The notes under the pieces are model-generated. The model saw only the letters and a program-made list of their open reading frames with translations. It was not told the DNA's origin and did no database searches. Shown here piece after piece: positions 15,725-24,748 of a stretch of DNA of 64,000 nucleotides; position 1 is the stretch's first letter; each line of letters opens with the position of its first letter. Made by a program: the position numbers and the translations under genes. This DNA comes from Gammaproteobacteria bacterium (lineage in GTDB: Bacteria; Pseudomonadota; Gammaproteobacteria; Steroidobacterales; Steroidobacteraceae): the NCBI GenBank assembly GCA_025357835.1, contig JANYLM010000094.1, positions 1 through 64,000 on the forward strand, in the 5' to 3' direction.

Positions 15725-17326
15725 CTAGGAATTTTTTTCCCGTTCTGCTGCCTCGACCGCCGGAGTACGCCAGCCGCTGCGCAACCCCCAATAGTAGAAA
15801 GCCAGCGCAGCCAGCACGACGCACAGCTGATCCCAACCGTATCGAATGTAGTCGTGCCCCTCGAACTCCTTGCTGCCGGCCCAGGACAACGCGGTCATAG
15901 CGGACAGGTAGGCAATCAACCACCAGGAGGCGCGTAGCTGCCGATCGAAATCGCGCCAACCGGACTTGCTTTGGTAATACAGGTACACCGGCAGCGGCAG
16001 AATCAACAGCAGCATGATCTCACCGGTGTGCGGCCAGCGCGCCCAGAACAGCATCAGCGTAGCGAGCACAAAGGCCATGGGCGCCAGCACCTGCAAACCG
16101 GGTACGCGCAGCGGGCGGTGCAGATTGGGCGCGGTACGTCTCAGCACCATCACGCTGATCGGCACCACGAGGTAGGTGATGATGGTGGCAACCGAAATCA
16201 CTGCCGCGAGCTTGCCCCAGCCGCGAAAGAAGAACAAAAAGATGAACGACACCAATAAATTGAACCACATCGCAGGCCGCGGGATGCCGAAGCGCGGATG
16301 CACTCGACCCAGCACCTCGGGTACCGTGCCGCTGCGCTCCATGGCATAGATTTGGCGGGCAGTCGCGGCCGTGTAAGCGGTGCCGGTGCCGCTCGGACTG
16401 ACGAAGGCATCGGCATACAGCAGGATGGCCAACCAGTTCAGATTCAGCGCCAGCGCCAACTGCGCGAACGGTGAACTGTATTCCAGCGCAGCCCAACCCT
16501 CGTGCAAGTGCTCGGGCGCGACGGCGCCGAGGAAGGCCACCTGCAGCAGCAAGTAGACTACTGTGCTCAATGCGATCGAACCGAAGATGGCAAAGGGTAC
16601 GCTGCGCCCTGGGTCGCGCGCCTCGCCGGCAAGACTCACGGGAGTCTGGAAGCCGTTGTAACTGAAAATGATGCCGCTGGTAGCGACCGCAGTCAGGATT
16701 GCTGCGGCATTTCCGACGTGCTGTCCGCCGTGAATACCCACGCGGAAATTTTCCCAATGAAAACCCGTGCACATCATCGCCACGGCGGTGGCCGCCGGCA
16801 CCACCAATTTGAAGAAGGTAATAGCGCTATTGGTATTCGCAAAAACCTTCACACTCCAGAAATTGACCAGGAAATAAATCACCACCAGCGCGGCGGCAAT
16901 ATACAAGCCAGGCACGGTCAACTCGCCCTGGCCGTTGGCGGCATGCACGTACAGCCGCTGCGCCCACTCCCAAGGCCAGGAACTCATGTACTGTACCGAT
17001 GCCTCCGCCTCCACCGGGATCACGGAGACAATGGCAATCCAGGCGGCCCAACCGGCGACGAAACCCACCAGCGAGCCATGCGAATAGTGCCCGTAGCGTA
17101 CCGCGCCACCGGATTCAGGAAACATGGCTCCGAGCTCGGCGAAGGTCAGTGCGACGAAGAGGATGATCACTGCACCGATGATCCAGGAATAGACCGCACC
17201 GGGGCCGGCGAGCTGCGCGGCGCGCCAAGCGCCGAATAGCCAGCCCGACCCGATGATCGAACCCAAGCCGGTGAACATCAGAGCGATGGTTCCGACCTCG
17301 CGACGAATCGCACTTTCATTGGACAT
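15725..17326 (-). CDS. APC-superfamily amino-acid permease
   Basis: The 533-residue product has about 12-14 membrane segments. The first helix carries the APC substrate-binding pattern GLGSIIGSGWLFG, where glycines break helix 1. A second conserved part, SYNGFQTPVSLAGEARDPGRSVP, is the usual helix 6 region and following loop. The last 100 residues hold extra helices and end in a charged tail. This resembles proton-coupled amino-acid permeases, but the substrate is unknown. It faces the DUF2062 gene on the other strand, and its stop lies 32 bases from the alkB stop (convergent). Confidence 0.85.
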   Translation of the reverse strand: MSNESAIRREVGTIALMFTGLGSIIGSGWLFGAWRAAQLAGPGAVYSWIIGAVIILFVALTFAELGAMFPESGGAVRYGHYSHGSLVGFVAGWAAWIAIVSVIPVEAEASVQYMSSWPWEWAQRLYVHAANGQGELTVPGLYIAAALVVIYFLVNFWSVKVFANTNSAITFFKLVVPAATAVAMMCTGFHWENFRVGIHGGQHVGNAAAILTAVATSGIIFSYNGFQTPVSLAGEARDPGRSVPFAIFGSIALSTVVYLLLQVAFLGAVAPEHLHEGWAALEYSSPFAQLALALNLNWLAILLYADAFVSPSGTGTAYTAATARQIYAMERSGTVPEVLGRVHPRFGIPRPAMWFNLLVSFIFLFFFRGWGKLAAVISVATIITYLVVPISVMVLRRTAPNLHRPLRVPGLQVLAPMAFVLATLMLFWARWPHTGEIMLLLILPLPVYLYYQSKSGWRDFDRQLRASWWLIAYLSAMTALSWAGSKEFEGHDYIRYGWDQLCVVLAALAFYYWGLRSGWRTPAVEAAEREKNS

Positions 17327-17424
17327 GCATAAACTCCCTCGGATCGACTGTAATGGCTCGACCGGACTTAAGCCAAGCCAAGTATCGGATTCCCCCGAAT
17401 CCCTCGGGCAATCATTTATTGAAT

Positions 17425-17949
17425 ATGCTCAGGGATGAACCCCTGTTCGGATATTCTCATGACAACGAATCCTTGAGTATCCCCGTGAAGAATTGGTTGT
17501 ACCGCAGAATTCTCGAACCTCTCCTGACTTTATTGAGGCAGGGTATTTCGCCGGATCGGCTTGCGCTCTGCGTAGCGATCGGAGTAGTGGTCGGCAACAT
17601 ACCTATTTTGGGCATTTCGACCATAATCTGCACCGTGATCGCCCTGGTATTTCGTTTGAATCTCCCGGCGATTCAAATCGTGCAGGCGGCCATGGCGCCC
17701 ACGCAAATATTGCTGATCATCCCCTTCGTCCGTCTCGGCGAATGGATACTGCGCCTCCCTCCCCAGCCCGTATCGATCCAGCAAGGGCTCGCACTGATGG
17801 CGCAGGGCGTGGGACGCGCCATCGTTGTGCTGTGGGACGCGATTCTGCATGCCGGACTCGCTTGGATCTTGGTCGCTCCCTTTGCCGTCTATTTGTTCTA
17901 TAAGTTATTGACGCCTGTCTTCACGCGCGCCGCTGCGCAAATCAAGTAG
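17425..17949 (+). CDS. DUF2062 membrane protein
   Basis: The core from about 17485 on matches DUF2062: an amphipathic start (KNWLYRRILEPLLTLLRQGISPDRLALCVAIGVVVGNIPILG), helix ICTVIALVFRLNLPAIQIVQAAM and a C-terminal helix pair. Members are small inner-membrane proteins, some fused to glycosyltransferase-like domains, with no settled function. The start is unclear: the frame is open from 17353, but that would leave only 26 bases to the divergent permease start. I use ATG 17425, and GTG 17485 is also plausible. Confidence 0.7.
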   Translation: MLRDEPLFGYSHDNESLSIPVKNWLYRRILEPLLTLLRQGISPDRLALCVAIGVVVGNIPILGISTIICTVIALVFRLNLPAIQIVQAAMAPTQILLIIPFVRLGEWILRLPPQPVSIQQGLALMAQGVGRAIVVLWDAILHAGLAWILVAPFAVYLFYKLLTPVFTRAAAQIK

Positions 17950-17961
17950 TACCGCGCCGGA

Positions 17962-19020
17962 TCACACGTCGGCTTCACATCCGTGTTCGCAACGGTCTCT
18001 TTCGATTTGCAGAGTGGCGTGATGAATATGGAAGCGCCGCTTCAGATCGGGCGTTAGGGAATCCAGAAGCGCCTCTTCGACGCCGCGTTCCGGAACGACC
18101 AAGTGGGCGGTCAGAGCGACGCTGGTAGTACTGAGCGCCCAAATGTGCAGATCATGCACATCGGTCACTCCGCGCTGATCGGCCAAGTAGGACATCACGG
18201 CTGCGGAATTGACGCTAGCCGGTACCCCGTCGAGCGACAGGTGCAGCGAATCCCGCAACAATCCCCAGGTGCTCCACAAGATTGCCGCGACGATCAATAG
18301 ACTGACGATGGGGTCCAATCGGCTCCAGCCGGTGTACATAATGAGCGCGCCCGACAGTAGTACGCCGACGGATACGGCGGCATCACCCAGCATATGAATG
18401 TAGGCGCTGCGGCGATTCAGATCGCCATGACTACCGGCGTGCAGCAACCAGGCACTCAGCCCGTTGATCACAATGCCACTTGCCGCGACAGCCATCACGA
18501 TCGCTCCCGCCACGGCAGGGGGGGATGCGAGCCGGCCCAACGCCTCCCAGGCGATCGCGCCGCAAGCCAGTAACAGCAAAACTGCGTTCGCGAGCGCCGC
18601 CAGCACCGTGGATCGTCCCAAGCCGTAAGTGAACCGGGCGCCCGGAGGCCGACGCCCAAGGTACATGGCAGTCCAGGCGCACACCAGCCCCAGCACATCG
18701 CTCAAGTTATGACCGGCATCCGCGATCAATGCCACCGAATTGGACAAAAATCCAAAGCCGCCCTCGATGACCACGAAAATCAAGTTCAACCCCACCGCCA
18801 TAGCCATTCGGGTGTTGATGGCTTGGGTGGCTATTCCATGAGCGTGCCCATGCGCATGGTCGTGGGCGTGCCCATGCTTCTCGTCGTGGTCGTGGGATTG
18901 CTCGCGGTCATGTACATGGTCATCGTCATGGCCATGACTGTCGTCGTGGTCGTGGCCGTGGCCGTGGCCGTGGCCGGGCGAATACCCACTATGATCGTGC
19001 TGTTCCATGCGCCGTATCAT
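17962..19020 (-). CDS. Cation diffusion facilitator (Zn/Co/Cd exporter) with His-rich N terminus
   Basis: CDF proteins export divalent metals from the cytosol in exchange for protons. The product (352 residues; a second ATG at 19008 is also possible) starts with a cytosolic segment, residues 8-62, made of repeated HGHDHD-type units that should bind several metal ions. Six membrane helices follow. Helix 2 carries the metal-site pattern with Asp101, His104 and Asp108 (DAGHNLSDVLG), and helix 5 carries the partner pair (YIHMLGDAAVS). A C-terminal ferredoxin-like domain ends with HIHHATLQIE. The combination is typical of the CzcD/ZitB group. No metal-regulatory gene is adjacent. Confidence 0.92.
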   Translation of the reverse strand: MIRRMEQHDHSGYSPGHGHGHGHDHDDSHGHDDDHVHDREQSHDHDEKHGHAHDHAHGHAHGIATQAINTRMAMAVGLNLIFVVIEGGFGFLSNSVALIADAGHNLSDVLGLVCAWTAMYLGRRPPGARFTYGLGRSTVLAALANAVLLLLACGAIAWEALGRLASPPAVAGAIVMAVAASGIVINGLSAWLLHAGSHGDLNRRSAYIHMLGDAAVSVGVLLSGALIMYTGWSRLDPIVSLLIVAAILWSTWGLLRDSLHLSLDGVPASVNSAAVMSYLADQRGVTDVHDLHIWALSTTSVALTAHLVVPERGVEEALLDSLTPDLKRRFHIHHATLQIERDRCEHGCEADV

Positions 19021-19099
19021 ACTTGAGTTGCCCGAATGTCCGTATTGGGACGGGAGTTGGTGCAGCGCCGCCGGCCCTTAATGCCCTTAACTGGCTAGC

Positions 19100-19564
19100 T
19101 CACAGGCCGAGTTCACTCAAACCGGGGTGGTCGTCGGGACGCCGCCCGAGGGGCCAGCGATACTTACGCTCACCTTCTGCAATCGGCAGGTCGTTGATGC
19201 TGGCCAGCCGCAGCTTCATCAAGCCGTGATCGTCGAACTCCCAATTTTCATTGCCATAGCTGCGGAACCAGTGACCGCTGTCGTCGTGCCATTCGTAGGC
19301 AAAGCGCGCAGCGATTCGATTGTCGCGAAACGCCCAGAGCTCCTTAATCAGTCGGTAATCGAGTTCGCGCGCCCATTTACGCGCCAGAAACGCCTGGATG
19401 GCCACTCGTCCCTGCAGAAATTCGGCACGATTGCGCCATCGACTGTCCGCCGTATAGGCAAGCGCAACCCGAGCCGGGTCACGGGAGTTCCAAGCGTCCT
19501 CGGCCATCCGCGCCTTTTGAGTGGCGGTTTCGACAGTAAACGGCGGCAGGGGTGGTTTGTCCAT
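19100..19564 (-). CDS. DUF1348 (NTF2/SnoaL-like) protein
   Basis: The 154-residue product has the full DUF1348 signature: [87 protein letters not shown] and [15 protein letters not shown]. The fold is an alpha+beta NTF2-like cone; such proteins usually bind small hydrophobic molecules or act on them, but no reaction is known for this family. It is cytosolic (no signal) and lies downstream of the RNase T2 gene on the same strand with a 36-base gap. Confidence 0.92.
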   Translation of the reverse strand: MDKPPLPPFTVETATQKARMAEDAWNSRDPARVALAYTADSRWRNRAEFLQGRVAIQAFLARKWARELDYRLIKELWAFRDNRIAARFAYEWHDDSGHWFRSYGNENWEFDDHGLMKLRLASINDLPIAEGERKYRWPLGRRPDDHPGLSELGL

Positions 19565-19600
19565 GGTGGCTCGAGTAAGGCGGGTTTGGAGTTAACGACG

Positions 19601-20305
19601 CTAGCGAATCGGCGGGATGATCACCTGCGGCGCCCGGCAGGCGCCGCGCAAGGCGTCGGCGGAACAGGCACGCGGACCCAGATCACGATCGAGACAGATG
19701 CGGACTTCGCGAAGCCGCGGCGCGCCCTGCCCGCTGCAGGTCACGACGACCGAGTGCGCCGCAAGGCGTGGGTTGGCGTGCAGAAACCAGTCCGCAACCG
19801 CGGCAGGGGGCTGTTCGAGGGCTTGAGTGGGACTCGAAAGTTCTCGCGGAATCGCAACGCCGGCGTAGGCGCGGCGCACCAGCGCAAAGAACTCGGCCGG
19901 CTCCAGGCCGCTGCAGGTGCCGTGCGCCGACCATTCGTGATAAACCAAGCCCCGCGCCGGCATCAAGTCGGCAATGCCCTGCACCACGTTGTCTGGCACC
20001 GGCCGCTGCACGTCGCAATGCTCGGGCCAACCCGATTCGTTTTGCGGCCACAATCCGTGAACGATGAAGCCATAGCGTCGCGGCCCGTTGCATTCGGCAG
20101 AGCCCGGCGACGACAGGCAAAATGCCGGCGACCAAGACAGCGACAGCACATAGTAGGCGAAGTCGCCGGGTGCGCCCTCGCCGGCACGGCCGTGGTGACG
20201 CGCCGACGCATGGTCCGTCGCGCACAAGAACAGCAAGGCGAGTAGCGTAACCATCCCGCGAGAAATGCGGGGAAGTGTTTGCGGCGGGTGAGGCTTCCGA
20301 TTCAT
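19601..20305 (-). CDS. Secreted ribonuclease T2
   Basis: RNase T2 enzymes cut single-stranded RNA through 2',3'-cyclic phosphates in the periplasm or outside the cell. The 234-residue product has an N-terminal signal (about residues 1-36). It has both conserved catalytic blocks: CAS-1 FIVHGLWPQ with His83, and CAS-2 HEWSAHGTC with His123, Glu124 and His128. Cysteines around these blocks (Cys63, Cys72, Cys97, Cys131 and more at the C terminus) suggest disulfides as in E. coli RNase I. The length is normal. It may serve nucleotide scavenging. Confidence 0.95.
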   Translation of the reverse strand: MNRKPHPPQTLPRISRGMVTLLALLFLCATDHASARHHGRAGEGAPGDFAYYVLSLSWSPAFCLSSPGSAECNGPRRYGFIVHGLWPQNESGWPEHCDVQRPVPDNVVQGIADLMPARGLVYHEWSAHGTCSGLEPAEFFALVRRAYAGVAIPRELSSPTQALEQPPAAVADWFLHANPRLAAHSVVVTCSGQGAPRLREVRICLDRDLGPRACSADALRGACRAPQVIIPPIR

Positions 20306-20394
20306 ACGGTTTATCGTAGGATATTGTGCGCACGCTGTCGATGCGCGGCACTGGGAAATACGGTAGCGGAACGAAACTAGAGGAAATCGCCTGA

Positions 20395-20760
20395 ATGGCT
20401 GTCAGCGATGATTTTTTGCAATACGTGCTCGAGCAGCTTGCCGGCATCGGAGGCGTCACGCCGCGACGCATGTTCGGCGGCGTCGGGCTGTATCACGAGG
20501 ATAGGTTCTTCGGGCTCGTTGCCCGCGACACCCTGTACTTCAAAGTGAACGACACCAACCGTCACGACTATGAGGTGCGCGGCATGAGTCGGTTCCGCCC
20601 CTTCGACGACAAGCCCCACTGGAGCATGACTTACTACGAAGTGCCGGCGGATACTCTCGAAGATCCCGACGAGTGCACGGCGTGGGCGCGCAAATCCGTG
20701 GCCATCGCCACAGCAACGACTAAGCCCGCTGCTCGGCGCGGCAAGCAGCGCGCGCACTGA
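20395..20760 (+). CDS. TfoX/Sxy N-terminal-domain protein
   Basis: The 121-residue product has the TfoX N-terminal fold: DDFLQYVLEQLAGIGGVTPRRMFGGVGLY, FFGLVARDTLYFKV and the later PHWSMTYYEVPADTLEDPDECTAWARKSV. In Haemophilus and Vibrio, full Sxy/TfoX proteins with an additional C-terminal domain turn on competence genes. Single-domain proteins like this one are common and have no proven role. It ends in an Arg/Lys/Ala tail. The adjacent genes on both sides are on the other strand, so it is monocistronic. Confidence 0.9.
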   Translation: MAVSDDFLQYVLEQLAGIGGVTPRRMFGGVGLYHEDRFFGLVARDTLYFKVNDTNRHDYEVRGMSRFRPFDDKPHWSMTYYEVPADTLEDPDECTAWARKSVAIATATTKPAARRGKQRAH

Positions 20761-20784
20761 CTTCGGGCCGCCGAGGGACCATCA

Positions 20785-22026
20785 TCAGCGCAGCGCCGCC
20801 GTGGCCGCCGCGAAGAAATCTGCATCCGCCATGACTTCCTTTCCAGTGGGCTTGGGCAGCGCACCCCAGACAACGATCACCACCTGTTCTCGAGGATTCA
20901 CGTAAATATGCTGACCGTAGATGCCGAGTGCCTGGAAGGCGCCTTGGTTGACGGCGCCGGGATTCGCGGAGAACGGCCACATCATATAGCCGTAGTCCAC
21001 CGCCTTGCCGCCGATGATTTTACTGCTGCCGGCGTCCCGGACCCAGCCCTCCGGCAGAATCTGCTCGCCGCCAGCCACTCCGCCGTTCATGAGGAATAAC
21101 CCAAATCGTCCGTAGTCGCGCAAAGTGGCGCTGAGCCCGCTGCCGCCGATCTCCAGCCCGTCGGGGGATTCCAGCCACCACGTCGCGTCGGATTCCATGC
21201 CGACCTTGGTCCATATCCGTTCCGACAAATACTCAGCCAGGGGGCGACCGACCGCCGACCGCACCACGGCGCCGGCAACGAAGGTTTCCCCCGTACTGTA
21301 ATTCCAGAGGGTGCCGGGTGCTCCCGCTCGCGGCAGCTTGGCCATCAAATCCAGGATGGCGCCTGGACGCTGCGCAATTTGTGCATTCAGCATGCGGCGC
21401 CGGTCGGACAGGGGGTTGGTATAGGTCTCGTCCCACTTCACGCCGGAGGCCATTTGCAGTAGGTATCGAATACTCACTCCGTCGTAGGCGCTGCCCTTGA
21501 GCTTCGCCACATACCGAGTCACCGGATCATCGACACTCTTGATGTATCCATCCTGTATCGCCGCACCCATCAGCGAAGACGTGATCGATTTGACCATGGA
21601 CATGGACATCCACCGCGTCTTCTCAGAATTGCCCATTTCATAATCTTCGTAGGCAATTTTGCCGTCTTTCAGAACCAGCATAGCCGTGACGCGATTCAGG
21701 GCCATGTAGTCGATCAGGTCGTAGCTCTTGCCGCCGGAGCTGAACTCCACCCGGGTCAACTGCCTCGCCGCCGCCGGCAGCGGCAGCACATTGGCCCCGT
21801 GCTTGACGACGCGCACGGGAAACAGCTTATCAATGTTGCGAAAAGTGTTGACCTGGATGTCGGAGCTCAGCGAACCGTTGTAAACCTGGGTGACGGTGCC
21901 GATATTTTCCGCGGCGCCGACAGTGGCTGGGTGCGTGAACATACAGACTATCCATAGTACGGTGGCGAGCGAGGCAGTACCCGGTCGAGGCACATGCCAT
22001 GAATGGCTGGAAGCATTAAATGCCAC
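20785..22026 (-). CDS. Exported beta-lactamase-fold serine hydrolase
   Basis: The start at GTG 22026 has GGGAG upstream and yields a signal peptide (about residues 1-37), giving 413 residues. The beta-lactamase-family domain has the S-x-x-K active site SMVK (Ser143-Lys146) and the Tyr-containing second motif YSTG (Tyr243). Near the C terminus HIYVNPREQVVIVVWG corresponds to the third motif region. Similar proteins are esterases, D-aminopeptidases or amidases rather than true beta-lactamases, and the substrate is unknown. It closes a minus-strand operon with an ornithine-cyclodeaminase homologue (12 bases upstream) and alpha/beta hydrolases. Confidence 0.88.
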   Translation of the reverse strand: MAFNASSHSWHVPRPGTASLATVLWIVCMFTHPATVGAAENIGTVTQVYNGSLSSDIQVNTFRNIDKLFPVRVVKHGANVLPLPAAARQLTRVEFSSGGKSYDLIDYMALNRVTAMLVLKDGKIAYEDYEMGNSEKTRWMSMSMVKSITSSLMGAAIQDGYIKSVDDPVTRYVAKLKGSAYDGVSIRYLLQMASGVKWDETYTNPLSDRRRMLNAQIAQRPGAILDLMAKLPRAGAPGTLWNYSTGETFVAGAVVRSAVGRPLAEYLSERIWTKVGMESDATWWLESPDGLEIGGSGLSATLRDYGRFGLFLMNGGVAGGEQILPEGWVRDAGSSKIIGGKAVDYGYMMWPFSANPGAVNQGAFQALGIYGQHIYVNPREQVVIVVWGALPKPTGKEVMADADFFAAATAALR

Positions 22027-22037
22027 GTTGTTCTCCC

Positions 22038-22976
22038 TCAATTGCGCAGGCCTTGCAATGCAAGTTCCGCTATCGCCATATCCTGCACCGCCACGCCCGT
22101 TAGGTCGGCGATGGTAATGTCCTGCCCACTCCGTCGCCACAGCGCCGGATCCTGAATCACTCGGCCGAGCTCCACCAGGTCAGCCGTCTCGATCAGTCCC
22201 TGTTCGAGCGCGAAGGCGGAATCGCCGTATTTGGAGCATTGACTCAAACTATCGACGGCGCGAACCCGGGCGAGCGCGAATAGTTTCGGCTCCAACTCTT
22301 GTTTGCCCCCGCCATCCGCTCCCATGGCGGTAATGTGAGTGCCAGGCCTTACATCCGCCGCGCCAAGCAACCAATCCCGGGAGGCCGTGGTCGTGACGAT
22401 CAGCCGCGCATCCGCTGCGACCTCCGCGGGCGAGGCGACGACTTCGATGTCAAAGCCGGGTACCGTCAGCGCGCGGGCGCGATCGATGGCGCGCGCCCAG
22501 AGCTTGACCCGCCGGCAGGCGGTTACCTCGCGCAAATACTCGAGTTGCAACTTGGCCTGCAAGCCGGCACCGATGATCCCGATACACTCGATGCTCGCCG
22601 GCGCAAGGTACTTGGCGGCGACGGCACCGGCGGCGGCGGTGCGCATGTCGGTCAAGTAGCCCTCGTCCTGAAAAATGGTGAGCAGTTCCCCCGTCTCGCT
22701 GCTGAACACCAGCACCACTCCATTGCTGGACGCCAGGCCGCGCTCGGGATTCTTCCAGAAGCCGGTGGCGATCTTGATGGTGAAAGTCGAGCCTTGCTTC
22801 AAGTAGCCATACTTGATGTGACAATCACCCGGCGGATCCTCGAAGTCCAGCTGCCCCACCGGCGGTATGACCGCTTCCCCGTTCGAGTACGCCGCGAAAG
22901 CGCGCTCCATCGCGGCGATGACCTGCTTGGGCTGAATCACTTGCTCGATCTGCTGGCGCGAATACACGGTCGTCAT
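22038..22976 (-). CDS. Ornithine cyclodeaminase / mu-crystallin family NAD(P)-dependent enzyme
   Basis: Family members either deaminate ornithine to proline or reduce cyclic imines and keto-acid/amine adducts. The 312-residue product has the family layout: an N-terminal oligomerisation part (VIAAMERAFAAYSNGEAVIPP), the substrate-binding loop IKIATGF with its Lys, and a Rossmann motif IGIIGAGLQAKLQLEYL at about residues 132-148. TTTASRDWLLGAADVRPGTHITAMGADGG follows. The exact reaction cannot be assigned: ornithine cyclodeaminase, ketimine reductase, alanine dehydrogenase-like and opine-type activities are all possible. It sits in an operon with hydrolases. Confidence 0.88.
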   Translation of the reverse strand: MTTVYSRQQIEQVIQPKQVIAAMERAFAAYSNGEAVIPPVGQLDFEDPPGDCHIKYGYLKQGSTFTIKIATGFWKNPERGLASSNGVVLVFSSETGELLTIFQDEGYLTDMRTAAAGAVAAKYLAPASIECIGIIGAGLQAKLQLEYLREVTACRRVKLWARAIDRARALTVPGFDIEVVASPAEVAADARLIVTTTASRDWLLGAADVRPGTHITAMGADGGGKQELEPKLFALARVRAVDSLSQCSKYGDSAFALEQGLIETADLVELGRVIQDPALWRRSGQDITIADLTGVAVQDMAIAELALQGLRN

Positions 22977-23065
22977 CGGCGGAATTCCTCACTCTCATCC
23001 CAACTCTGTGGTGAATAATCGAGGTCGGTCGAGCGCCGCAGCGGGTTGCGGCGGCGCTGCGATTC

Positions 23066-23845
23066 TTAAGGCGGTAGGTGGCGATTCACGAGCGTGACCA
23101 TTCGGTCGAGGGCGACATGGAATGGATCCTGACTCAGTTCCGGCAGGTCGACATAAGTGGCGCCGGCTTTGAGCAAGGGCTTGGCCCGCAGGGTTTGCTC
23201 GATAATGTCGTCGTGCGGAGCGAACACCGTCAACGGTGCTTTCAGGCTCTTGAGTTTCTTCTCGATGGCGTAGCCGCAAGCGGCACGAAACGCCGCGCCG
23301 GGATTGGCCGCCAGCACATGCTCCACAAAGCGGCGATGCACGTCGCCCAGGTCGTAGGGTGGTTGGCGAAAGGCGAAGCCGCCGCGCCAGGCGCCCAGCA
23401 CATGGCCGCCCTCTGCTGCCGGCCTAAGAGGCTGTTCGCTGTACTTTTCCATCTGGCGTTGCTGTTCTTCAGGCGTAAATAGCGGCATTCCAACCGCGAT
23501 GACTCGGCGTACCTGGGAACCCATTTGATGGGCTACCTCGATGGCCTCGATGGACCCGATGTGAATACCCAGTATGTCGACCTCGCCCTCGATCCCCGCC
23601 GCTTTTAGCGTGTCGACCGTGCTCTGGGCGTATTGCTCCAGCGACAGAGCCCAAGGGGGCGCGTCGGAAAAGCCATAGCCCAGTCGATCCGGCGCGAAGG
23701 TCGGCCGCTCCAGCCGCTCCTGCAGCAACTCCCACATGGCGCCCGAGCGCGGCGACATGTGCATGAGCACCAGAGGCACTCCCTTGCCATCGTTACTGCG
23801 CAAATGCATTTGTCCGAAGCGCGTCGGATAAATCCGCCGTGTCAT
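23066..23845 (-). CDS. Alpha/beta-hydrolase-fold protein with altered nucleophile motif
   Basis: The 259-residue product has the fold: oxyanion part HMSPRSGAMWELL, PDRLGYGFSDAP, then the nucleophile elbow written as LGIHIGSIEA (residues 92-101). The usual G-x-S-x-G serine is replaced by His95, while Ser98 follows the elbow. A possible acid (HDD near residue 215) and the final histidine (QDPFHVALD) are present. It may therefore be inactive, work by another mechanism, or belong to a branch with histidine at this position. It starts directly after the stop of the next gene upstream, another alpha/beta hydrolase, so the two are coexpressed. Confidence 0.8.
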   Translation of the reverse strand: MTRRIYPTRFGQMHLRSNDGKGVPLVLMHMSPRSGAMWELLQERLERPTFAPDRLGYGFSDAPPWALSLEQYAQSTVDTLKAAGIEGEVDILGIHIGSIEAIEVAHQMGSQVRRVIAVGMPLFTPEEQQRQMEKYSEQPLRPAAEGGHVLGAWRGGFAFRQPPYDLGDVHRRFVEHVLAANPGAAFRAACGYAIEKKLKSLKAPLTVFAPHDDIIEQTLRAKPLLKAGATYVDLPELSQDPFHVALDRMVTLVNRHLPP

Positions 23846-24748
23846 TTAGTGAACGTCCAAAAAGGCTTCAATCAAGGGTGCCACCAAATCCGGTCTGTCG
23901 ATGTGAAGCATGTGACCCGCGCCCGCGACGCGGGCAATTTCAACGTGAGGAAATATAGTGCGAAATGCCGCCGCAGTGCCGTCCGCGCCCAGTTTGGCCA
24001 GATGATCCGACTCCTCGCCCACCAGCATCAACAGCGGCGCACGCAACTCACGCCAGCACGCTTCGGTATCTTCGCGCTTGTACAGAATTGGATTCACCCA
24101 GTGATGGCGCGGGTCGCCAGCCAGCCGCACCCGGCCGTCGGCATCGAGTTTACCCCAGGCCAAGGCCACAAACCGGGCCTGTGCGGCGGAGAATCGCGGG
24201 TAGCGAAATCGAATGATACCGGCCAACTCCTCGAATGATGCGTAGTCCTTTCGCTGTGCCGGGGACTTTAACTGGCCCAGCCACTTGCGCAGCCTCGCCG
24301 GCGCCTGTTCGTGCGAAGTCCGCGCCAGTCCGAATCCTTCGAGATTGATCACACAGCGGACTCGCTCGGGCCGAAGGCCGGCATACGAGCAGGCGATATT
24401 GCCGCCCATGCTGTGTCCGACCAAACAGGCAGGCGCCGCGGGCGATAGCCGATCCAGCAAGGCATCCAGGTCGCCCAGATAATCGGGAAACCAGTAACCC
24501 TGCTGCGGCCACTCGCTGCGTCCAAAGCCACGCCAATCAAGCGCCACTAAGGGCCGATCCCGCAGCAATGCATCCACCATGAACTGAAAAGTCTCGCCGC
24601 AATCCAGCCATCCATGCAGCAGGAAGACGGGTAACACGGACTCCGAAGGCTCCGGCCCCCAACGCGTCACATGCATATCGAGTCCGCGTACCCGCAGGGT
24701 CTCGTGCCGCGGCTCGCGCAGCACCTGGTACGCCGTCAGGCTATCCAA
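23846..24748 (-). CDS. Alpha/beta hydrolase
   Basis: This 300-residue protein is a standard alpha/beta hydrolase: HG oxyanion region LLHGWLDCGETF, DWRGFGRSEWP, the nucleophile elbow GHSMGG with Ser113, an acid in the GEESDHLA region and His in GAGHMLHIDRP. A cap domain lies between about residues 135 and 220. Such enzymes often cleave esters, epoxides, haloalkanes or C-C bonds, and the pocket cannot be read from sequence. The start TTG 24748 lies at the stop of the small upstream gene (TGATTG), and its stop abuts the next hydrolase gene. Confidence 0.85.
   Translation of the reverse strand: MDSLTAYQVLREPRHETLRVRGLDMHVTRWGPEPSESVLPVFLLHGWLDCGETFQFMVDALLRDRPLVALDWRGFGRSEWPQQGYWFPDYLGDLDALLDRLSPAAPACLVGHSMGGNIACSYAGLRPERVRCVINLEGFGLARTSHEQAPARLRKWLGQLKSPAQRKDYASFEELAGIIRFRYPRFSAAQARFVALAWGKLDADGRVRLAGDPRHHWVNPILYKREDTEACWRELRAPLLMLVGEESDHLAKLGADGTAAAFRTIFPHVEIARVAGAGHMLHIDRPDLVAPLIEAFLDVH

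Noticed and set aside
18841-18980. Many short repeats of GGTCATGG/CGTGGTCGTGG type.
   Set aside because: They are the codons of the His/Asp-rich metal-binding start of the cation exporter, not a noncoding or CRISPR repeat.
19127-20245. Plus-strand open frame of about 370 codons over DUF1348 and RNase T2 genes.
   Set aside because: Antisense to two well-recognised families; composition is typical of a shadow frame.
23030-23060. GC-rich inverted repeat between the OCD gene and the upstream hydrolase gene as a terminator.
   Set aside because: It has mismatches and no T run; it could be a processing hairpin but does not justify splitting the operon.
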